DNA from: Eretmocerus hayati
Taxonomy: Eukaryota > Arthropoda > Insecta > Hymenoptera > Aphelinidae
Length of the DNA: 64,000 nt
Reading direction: 5' to 3'
Assembly: GCA_029851415.1 (NCBI GenBank)
Contig: CM056741.1
Span: 91,609,282-91,673,281, forward strand
The notes beneath the pieces are model-generated. The model was not told the DNA's origin. It made no database searches and was given only the letters and a program-made list of their open reading frames with translations. Shown here piece after piece: positions 56,031 through 64,000 of the stretch. Within the stretch, counting starts at the first letter, position 1. Each line of letters opens with the position of its first letter. The position numbers and the translations under genes are program-made.

Positions 56031-57743
56031 CACTACCGGTCAAAAGTCTGAGGACACCTGGGAATCAAGCTGATGATTTTTAGAGTTGGATATCTCAGAA
56101 TCTATTGGTCGTAGAGAGGTCTGCGTGGTCGCATTTTGTAGCTTATATCGAGCACTTTCTAGTCTATTTTCAGTATTTTCCATCCCGCCTATCATACCGG
56201 AGACACACGAGTCAGAAAAATGACTTTTTTCGCAATTATTCAGGTAAGGTACGAACGCCTGACGATTTTGGAGAGATTGTTGGGTCGCTATGAGACCGAT
56301 GACAGCTTTAAGTCCATGAAGAAACCTGGAAAATCCGTTTTTGTTATTCTGTGTGCAAAAATGGCCATTTAGACGCAAGTGTGCGTGTGCAAATAGCGAA
56401 TTTGCACATTATTCCGACACAACTGTGTGCAAATATTTTTTCACGCAGTGCGCAAATGAGGCATCAGTGCGCAAATACTCGTTTGCGCACTGCGTAAACG
56501 AAGAACAGTGTGCAAATGAGGCATTTGCGCACTGGACTTGAGTTGTTTTCTGATCACTCTATACCATCATCTATCTATATATCATCATCATACATAATTG
56601 TGAAGAATATCTAACTTCGATCTTTCGAGCACCAGCGACAGTTTTGATCAACGTGGTAACATACTATATGGGCGATAGAGTTTTTTCTGATACATTTCTC
56701 AGAATTTTTTTTCAGTCGGGGGGCTCCGCCCCCTGCACCCCCTCCTCCGCCCGCCTGTGACCCCGTCATGCCATGTTCCTCTGAATGCTTGAGATGCATT
56801 GACCATTCGTTGTAGGTGGTGCTTCGGTCACTCCTCGCTACTGTCAAAATTTTTCAGAAAATCGTCATGGATCCCAAGTAGTTCAAATGAAAATGGTTTA
56901 TAACTTGTTTGAGGAGGAAAAAGGACTCGGAAAGTTCGTACACACCAATGCGAAAAAGGAACAAAGTCCGTCAACTCTCGAGACGACGCCCAAGTCTCAC
57001 AGTATCCCCTAATTTTTTGATGTGTTTTAGGAGGCGGGTTACATTTTTGCTCACAGAAATAACAAAAAATATCGTAAGCAACTCGGGCGCCGACATTTGC
57101 GCACTCGTCCCCGCAAATATCTGTTGGCGCCCTTGTTGCTTAATATACTATTTTGATCGTCTCTGAAAGTGGTTCCGGCATTGAGATATGACAGATTGTC
57201 TGCGGGTGTTTTTCTCTCAAAAAATTACACGGTTAATCCAAAAATGATGAGAAACAGCCCAGTCCAAGGTCGGTAGCCTTCACTTTCGATGGCTATCTCA
57301 ATGTTGAGTCGAACTCTTGCAGAAATGGCTGTTTCTCATCATTTTTGGATTATTGAGGGATTTTTTGAGAGAAAAACTCCCTCACTAAATCACTTGGATC
57401 TTGGGACTAGAACCACTTTCAGAAACGTTCAAAAACGGATTTTGGAGGTCTTCTCATGGGCTTCAAGATGTCATTGGTCTCATAGCGATCTAACAATCTC
57501 TCCAAAATCGGCAGGCATTCGTACCTTTGCTTGAAAAATTGCGAAAAAAGTCATTTTTTTGACTCGTGTGTCTCTGGTATAATACGCGGGATGGAAAATA
57601 CAGAAAATAGATTTGATAGTGCTTGATATGAGCTACAAAATGCGACCTCGCAGAGCTCTCTACAACCAATAGGTTCTGAGATATCCAACTCTAAAAGTCA
57701 TCAGCTTGATTCCCAGGTGTCCTCAGACTTTTGACCAGTAGTG
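56031..57743. mobile_element. Tc1/mariner-type foldback element with nested insertion
   Basis: TA at 56029-56030 and 57744-57745 flank ends CACTACCGGTCAAAAGTCTG and its near-complement (CACTACTGGTCAAAAGTCTG), both continuing AGGACACC. The arms are long: 56031-56343 pairs with about 57430-57743. After an insertion (56344-57158) the left arm resumes at 57159 (CGTCTCTGAAAGTGGTTC) and pairs with 57395-57425 and on to an inner AAATGATGAGAAACAGCC palindrome. No transposase. Without the insertion the element would be about 900 bp. Confidence 0.85.
56344..57158 (-). mobile_element. Nested element with hairpins and GC-rich block
   Basis: It splits the left arm of the Tc1-type foldback. It carries hairpin-like GTGCGCAAAT/ATTTGCGCAC words at 56365-56545, a GGGGGCTCCGCCCCC block at 56712-56760, and a hairpin at 57077-57158 (GGGCGCCGACATTTGCGCAC / GCGCCC) ending TTGTTGCTTAATATACTATT. 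Read on the minus strand this is the order hairpin, GC block, hairpin, as at 8065-8940. The intervening 400 bases have no ORF of note. Confidence 0.65.
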
Positions 57744-57749
57744 TACAAG

Positions 57750-58460
57750 TGTCAAGTTCATGTCCTTTTTTCAAATTCCGGAAAATTGGTCACGCAGTGA
57801 ACGTGCTAACTTCAACTTCACGTGAGCTTTTATATGATATTCAGAGGTGTAATTTCTATCTTCATTCGTCTCACGAATCTCTCCGAGGTGATTTCTTGAA
57901 GCTTCGAAGTTTTGATGACGAAGTCATCTTCTCGCGCGTTGAGTTTTGTCTAACATGTGGACACAAATATTCGTAACGCGTGGATGCGCGCGCAACTCCC
58001 CATGCGTCGTGCGTGTTATAGTGCAGCCATGGTGGAAGAGACATAAGTGCAGCTATGTGTGAGTAGGAGTATTACGAAGTACTACTTCGTAATACTACTA
58101 TCTCACTTCGGAAGTAGTGAGATGATATGCAAGCATTGGCAAGCATTGGCATGATGGTATTGCGAGTCACAGTGCAGATCAAAAAGCTAGTAGTGCCCTA
58201 TTGTATCGCAACTCCTGCTGTGGTGCTTGCGATTTTCAATATAAGCACAGCAAAAATTGTCAGGAATTGGATTCAATTCATTGTGTAATTCAGCACACCT
58301 CTGTTAGGATTTCTGATTATGATTCTGGTTCAAAAATGTGGTGGGGTTAGCCCGTTCACCGAGCCGTTCACTGCAAGTCAACTTTTCGTAATTTTATTTG
58401 AGCCATGAACCGAACTATACCGTATTCCGGAAAAATGTCTGTACGGTTGTAAATTCTTCT
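57750..58460. other. No gene recognised
   Basis: Contains a small palindrome GTATTACGAAGTACTACTTC..(58070-58105). No coding or transposon signature. Confidence 0.35.
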
Positions 58461-58466
58461 TTCATA

Positions 58467-59434
58467 TAAGGTAAGTGTACCCAATTTGCCTCTGTACCCG
58501 ACTTGCCCCCCAATGCCGATCTCGGGGATGGGCACTCCTTGGACCCCCGGGAATTTTTTTTCACGTTTGCTATGTTAAAATATGAGAAAGTAAGTAGTTT
58601 GCGTCGACCTCGAATCATTCCTGCGTTCTCCAGAAAATTTGAAATGATTTTTCTATTTTTCCTGATTGCTTAGCTAAGAAAGCACCGAGGGAATCGCGTT
58701 CAGTAAAATCGGTGCTAAATTTTTTGAGTTCGACCAATCTTAACGTACCTAAGTGCATTCGGTTCCTTGTTTCAAGACCTTCAAAATCCATTTTTCAAAA
58801 TTGCAAAATTTGAATATGGAACTGTTTTATGTGCAAAATACGGAGACGATTTGTAAACAAGGATGCCAACATCGGAGTGTACCTAACATGCCCCCATACG
58901 TTTATCTCTAAAGGGCGTGCAGAACGACTTTTTTTTACCACTCAGAACGTGTTTATCACGTCAAAATAGGTCGGAAAAGGTGTTTTGGACCGGCGATTAG
59001 CTCCAAATGTGCGTGCACGGCGATAAAAACACTCTATCGCCGATTTCCATCATTTACTTTGGAAGAATTGAGACAGTTCGGCTCCAATCCATCAAAATTA
59101 GACGTAACTTAGTGCATTTTGAAGGCCCTAAAACAAGCTCCAAAATGAGCTAAAGCACTACGTTGAATATCGTTGAAGTAGACCAAAGTTATTGAGAAAA
59201 TGGCTTAATGGGGGCAAGTTGTGTACACCATTTTGTAAACTCTAAAAAATCACTTGAAAAAATTAAGACAGCTCGGATCCAGATGATTGACTTCGGACGT
59301 AGGTATTTGAATTCATTTTGAAGGTCTCAAAACAAGCTTTAAAATGAGGTAAAGCACATTGGAAATTGTTGAGGTAGACCAAAGTTATTAAGAAAATGGC
59401 TTAATGGGGGCAAGTTGGGTACACTGACCTTATC
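58467..59434. mobile_element. Non-autonomous DNA element, 0.97 kb, with internal tandem repeat
   Basis: Inverted ends AAGGTAAGTGTACCCAATTT and, from the right, AAGGTCAGTGTACCCAACTT, continuing GCC. The right half contains two 195-bp tandem units beginning GACAGYTCGG (59072 and 59267). Each has GAAGGYCYYAAAACAAGC, AAATGAG.TAAAGCAC and AAGTTATT.AGAAAATGGC, and ends AATGGGGGCAAGTTG.GTACAC. A solo partial unit lies at 6440-6570. Target duplication uncertain (possibly TA). Confidence 0.75.
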
Positions 59435-60009
59435 ATCTATATTGTTGGAGAAGTAATCGTCACGAAAGATGAGAAAATTATCGGGAATATTTTTGAAGCA
59501 AATATGAGCCGGCGAAAGATTGAAATTTGGGAAATTGTTGGTATCACTAAATTCTGAGCGACTCAGTCATCTAACCTCATAATCAACGGAAATAAATATT
59601 ACGTAGCAAAGAAAATTGAAAAATTGAGCTACATGTAGCAAATTTATTGAACAAACTCCTATGACTTCGTCATCAACCGCGCGTTCTCCGGACGCACACC
59701 ATTTTTTTTTGTACAAGAGCTGACTTGTTGTGATGTCGAAGCCATCTCTTCTAAATCTCTCTCTTTTTCGTCCCAATAATTCGTGTTTTATCAACATGAA
59801 TGTGTCTCGCTCATTATTCTCAGTTCTCTTAGCTCTCATGCTACAATTCAAGATCATAGTGCGATCCCCCATGGAATCTTCCACGCTTGCCTCTATACCT
59901 ATAAATATCTCCACAAGTTAACTGTTCCATAGACCTCGATAACGACAAGAATGGTTTGAGAAATAAAAACGTGCATATCGCCCAGGTAGGCCGGGAGCTG
60001 GTGAACTTT

Positions 60010-60395
60010 TTTTGTGCCATATTTCATAAAGGCTGGAAAGGTACTTAAAATGTTGTCCTTGATGTACCCAACCTAAACCCACCGTCAGCCCTCTCAGCGC
60101 CTGGGCGTTTTTGTAAAATTGAATTTTCAAATAATTTTTTCGACCAACTCATGTGCTATATGACTTAAAATCTGAATCTTTCAGGGGTGATAGATCATGA
60201 TCCAAAATGATCCAAATCAACCGTCAGCCCCTCCGCAGACTGGGCGTTCTGCGTCAGCCCTTTGTTCAATATTCAATTTTGACAAGTTGGTGTGCAATAT
60301 TTATTAAAATCTGAAACTTCCAGGGATGATAGATCATGACCCAAAATGATCGAAATCGACCGTCAGCCCCTCTCTAGACTGGGCGTTTCCGAGAC
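60010..60395. repeat. Tandem repeat, 139-bp unit, about three copies
   Basis: CCGTCAGCCCCTC..AGACTGGGCGTT occurs at 60082, 60221 and 60360, exactly 139 bases apart. GGGRTGATAGATCATGA and CAAAATGATC recur upstream of the second and third. The first unit is the most diverged. Confidence 0.85.
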
Positions 60396-60835
60396 TGACG
60401 ATTTTTCCCGATGTAAACAAAGCCCCGCTTCGAGGCCGCGATTTATATATAAGCTTTGTCTCACTCATATGTATCTTTTCTGGTGCAATATAACTTACTT
60501 GACCCCCCCCCCCCCCCGAACAAGTCTTACCTCTACGAAGGCGATTACACACGGAAAATTGCATCTATACCGATCAAAAGTTGCTAATTTTACGAAATGC
60601 CCATTGAATGAAAAAATTCGATAACTTCGAGTCAGAGCATGATAGGGCAAAACGCAAAAATACGTTTCTCGTTATTTTGTCCTTAGAAACATATATTTCA
60701 TCCTGGAAGAGATTTGAGACTCGAGCAATTTTCGAATGTCTGATCTTACATGAAATTGGTCATATGGCAGCATGATCTTCCTATCTAATAGGCATCTTGC
60801 TTTCTTTTGACCCCCCCCCCCCCACAAAAAAAAAA

Positions 60836-61250
60836 GGTTTGGCAAATTCGAGCAAATCGAGACGAGTAGGGTGCAATTGGAAAGAAATTCCCAAAAATTG
60901 TTTTCATCTTGCGTGAATTGTTTAAAAGTCAGACGATTGTGTCCCTATGACGTCATACGGTGCAAGTCGACTTACTATCAAACAATTTGCGCAAGACAAA
61001 GAAAATTTTTGGGATTTTTTTCTTCAATTGCACAATTCTTGTCTCGATTTGCTCGAATTTGCCAAACCTTTTCCTGGAGGGATCAAAAAAATCGCAAGAC
61101 GCCATACAAACTTTGTCGGACTGACATCACACAGCGCAAGTCATCAGACTTTCACACAATTTGCGCGAGATCAAAACAATTTTTGGGGGTCTTTTTTCCA
61201 ATCGCACCCTACCTATCTCGATTTGCTTGAATTTGCCGAACCATTCTTAA
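60836..61250. repeat. Palindrome plus direct third copy
   Basis: 60836-60951 and 60952-61069 are inverted copies meeting at the perfect palindrome TATGACGTCATA (60946-60957). Shared blocks are GGTTTGGCAAATTCGAGCAA, ATCGAGACRAG and CCCAAAAATT. A third copy of the right half (CAATTTGCGCGAGATCAAAA, TCGATTTGCTTGAATTTGCC) follows at 61122-61250. A poly-C run (60812-60824) and A-run lie just outside the left edge. Confidence 0.75.
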
Positions 61251-61361
61251 AAAAACGCAAGATGCCTATTGCATGTAGTTGCTTTTGCCAGTTCTTAGAT
61301 TTTCCCTCAAATATTCATTTAGAGACTGTTTGAAGAAGTTTTTCCATTTTAAATGATGGAA

Positions 61362-63602
61362 TCAATATAATGCATTGTATGCAAGTGTATGCAAAGCATC
61401 CATTACCCTCAAAAATTGCCTTACAAATGCACCAGTGTTGTCTATGCCTACTCCAGGTGCCGAGTACTGTTTGCTAAAGATGCTTGTGAAACCGGGATTG
61501 GCGCAATGCTGTAACGCAAAAAGTTGGCGACGAGGAAAGGGTGATTTGCCATGTTAGTAGAGCATTACGAGATAACGAAAGGAGGTTCTCTGTTACAGAC
61601 GAAGAGGCCCTTGAAATAAAATATACAATTGAGAGCTGTCGTCCGTACATCGAAGGCGAAGACTTCACTGTAGACTAAAACCACAGTGCGGGTCGATGGC
61701 GATTTAACATGAAAAATCCCGTAGGACGCGTAGCTAGATGGGCCCATCAACTTGCAAGCTACCAGTCCAAGTTCGTCCATAAATAGGGGATATCAAATGT
61801 AGTAACAGACGCGCTCCCTAAGATGTTGTTTGAGGACCAAGCAGTGGAAATTGCGTCTCTGTCAAAATGCTAGAGAAAACGTCAGATAATGGCACACGAA
61901 AAGATTGCATCAAATTTCAGAACATCCACGTAGATATAGAGATTGGAAAATAGTGGACCGAAGAATTCATAAGTACAGACCAGATCCTGGATTGCATGAA
62001 ATTATAACAGATTCAAATGCTCGGAAGTTGGTTTTACAAGCTGGAAAGCGTGAACAAATTTTCAAAGAGAATTACGACGAGCCGACGTGAGGCCATCAAG
62101 GCAGAGATAAGACATACAAACGCATAGCTAGGACATGTTACTGGCCCGGTATTTACGCCGATGTAGCCTATTATGTAGAAAGCTGCGAAGAATGTCAGTT
62201 GTATAAAGTAGGACAAAGAGGTAACATAGGTCTTATGAGTACGAGAAATATCGATAGACCTATGCGAATGGTTTGCGCAGATTTAATGGGAGAATTCATG
62301 AAGAGCAAAAATGGGTTTGAATATCTTTTCATTATGAAGGATGTTTTCACGCGTTATATCATGTTGTATCGTTGCGAAAGAAAACAGTGAAAGCGGTCAC
62401 AAATGCGGTAGAAAATATTTGGTGCATGAATCATGGCACACCAAAAATATATTTATCAGAAAACGGCCGTGAATTTGAAAATAAATTATCAGATGAATTT
62501 TTAGCTAGCATTGATATAGAACATGAGCTAACGCCTGTATACCATCCGAGGAGCAATCCAACGGAACGAGTCAATAAGGATACCAGAACGATGATAGCGA
62601 TATTCGCAAAGAAACACAAAGAATGGGATAAGCACATTCCTTAATTCCAGTTCGCACATAATTCAAGCACGGACTTAGTAACAAAAAGATCACCGGCATC
62701 CTTGATGTATGGGCGAAAATGAGAACCACCTGATATGTGGGAATGCACTGTAGAGATAATTTAACAAACGTTTGAAAATTTCAGCGAGAACGCATCAGAA
62801 GACTTATGCGTTAAGAACTTAGAAAAATTAGATGAGTCAGAAAATAGTAATACTTGAAGCAATAATTTTTCAGAAAACGAAGATGAGGTAAATAGTCATA
62901 AGAATGATTTATCTGATTCGGAAAATTTTGTGGCAAAAGATGACGGAAACAACGGGTCGTTAAATAAAGAGGCGCTAGAAGTATGGTCGAAACGGGTGCG
63001 TTCGTTACCCGAGGTATTGAATTCCAAAATTGGCGATAGAGTCTACATGCGTAATAGAGTACTTTCGTCAGCTTCGGAGCAGATTATCGGCAAATTATCC
63101 GAGAAATTCGATGGCCCGTATATCATTTGCGGAAAGCTAGGCGAAAATGTGTACCAATTAGAAGAAGATGGAATCAAATTTGATGGTTCACATCATGCGA
63201 AAGATTTGAGGCTAGTAAATTTAGGAACGAGCTCAGCCACGAATCAACAGCAGCAAGAATCATCGAACGAAAAAGAGAGGATTGAACATAAGCCAAAAAG
63301 AACGAGAGGCAGACCGCCGAAGAATAAGACGCCGCCTGAACCCATATGGACAAGCGATAGCAACAGTGCGCCCCCTTCCCCCGCGAAACGTGCTCCGAAA
63401 TCTTCGAAAGCCCGGCAGTGCGCTAGCGACAGCGAGAGCGAACGCAACCAATTTGTCAAAGGCCCGGGCAAAAGGGCGAGGACGCGCGCTCTAAATCGGA
63501 GCAAGCTTGAGCCAGTGGCGAAAGATGGGTATACGAGCCAGCAAACCCACGAAGCAGCACCCGGGAACCGAAAGCGACCCACAGGACGCTTATTAGTGCG
63601 CG
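61362..63602 (+). pseudogene. Ty3/gypsy-type pol fragment (RNase H to integrase C-terminus)
   Basis: Begins CLTNAPVLSMPTPGAEYCLL, the RT/RNase H junction. It continues with VICHVSRALRDNERRFSVTD, YTIESCRPYIEGEDFTV and NPVGRVARWAHQLASYQSKF. A zinc-binding integrase region (YWPGIYADVAYYVESCEECQ) follows; its first histidine is tyrosine. The core has VCADLMGEF, then LSENGREFENK where the second catalytic Asp is Glu, then the Glu in NPTERVNKD. The C-terminal domain (GDRVYMRNRVLSSASEQIIG, KFDGPYIICGKLGENVYQLE) is in the last open frame, 62930-63607. That frame adds a Lys/Arg/Ser/Pro-rich tail (KRTRGRPPKNKTPPEP). Several stops and frameshifts (near 61470, 61677, 62090, 62388, 62642, 62760) make it inactive. 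RT fingers/palm, gag and LTRs are not visible. Confidence 0.85.
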
Positions 63603-63863
63603 AATGAGCCAAATCCCGTTTCTGCGAGTGCTACAAACAATAATCGAAACCGCCTCGAAAGATTACAAACAATTAGTGCCCGTGCTAGTGAAGTGAGCAG
63701 TGCAAGTACCCCGCACGCGAGAGAAATGTACGCGAGTGCAATAAGACATTATTCAGATCCCACGTGGCGCGAGCCACAAAATGTTCCGGGCGCAAGCTCA
63801 AACATAATCCGCCGCCTTGCAGCAACAGCCGTGATGCCATCATCACCCGCGAAGCCCGAATGA
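63603..63863 (+). pseudogene. Continuation of the gypsy pol tail in a second frame
   Basis: After the preceding frame ends near 63607, an overlapping frame stays open from about 63603 to TGA 63861-63863. It reads NEPNPVSASATNNNRNRLER, then ASTPHAREMYASAIRHYSDP and REPQNVPGASSNIIRRLAAT. Composition (Ser, Ala, Arg, Asn) continues that of the upstream tail, so a frameshift near 63600 is likely. No domain recognised. Confidence 0.5.
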
Positions 63864-64000
63864 CCACCATCACCCCCTCGTCATCCGCACCAAGAGCCGA
63901 CAGCTCAGGACATCAGCGACCACGAAACAAGCCGCCGTGCCCGAGCAAATACGAAGCTCATGTCTCAACTCTGGGCTCAACGATTTGCTCGGCAGCACGA
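63864..64000. other. Right edge, unassigned
   Basis: GC-richer than average, probably still gypsy-element sequence, but no motif is visible. Confidence 0.3.

Overview
The window looks like a piece of a large, transposon-rich arthropod genome, most likely an insect. The only host gene I recognise is the Wnt effector pangolin (TCF/LEF), on the + strand. Its first coding exon (12228-12410) encodes the beta-catenin-binding region. A later exon (33423-33526) encodes the conserved 'FNMGYLVAPYPYSNGAG' block. Intron phases do not match directly (0 versus 1), so at least one small exon between them was not found. The HMG-box exons are not visible here. The order of insect cannot be fixed from the sequence.

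Nearly everything else is mobile DNA or repeats. Left of the gene (1-10900) is a nest of elements: a P-element 3' end inside a BEL/Pao pol fragment, the BEL LTR against a truncated minus-strand copia gag, and a foldback MITE inside that gag. Further foldback elements, a family of hairpin repeats and a pogo-like MITE follow. The putative 5' flank/UTR of pangolin (about 11100-12227) carries GA and CA microsatellites.

The 21 kb between the two pangolin exons holds a 743-bp P element with a perfect 8-bp target duplication and a THAP exon, and a decayed hAT-like transposase. It also holds a 1-kb near-zero-spacer palindrome. A 5.85-kb two-gene DNA transposon (degenerate transposase plus DUF4806 protein) is inserted in a minus-strand R1-type LINE that lacks its reverse transcriptase core.

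Downstream (33.5-64 kb) are more foldback elements, including a 1.95-kb one whose arms encode nearly identical 117-residue ORFs and a tRNA-like segment. There is an integrase-bearing, internally deleted DNA transposon, a tRNA-like SINE candidate, a Penelope-like element with a GIY-YIG domain, several tandem satellites, a Tc1-type foldback with a nested insertion, and a decayed Ty3/gypsy pol at the right edge.

The most unusual feature is a dispersed set of hairpins with similar outer ends (AATAGTAYATT...) but a different stem sequence at each locus, twice associated with a GGGGCGGAGCCCC-rich segment. Coordinates of repeats are by-eye estimates.
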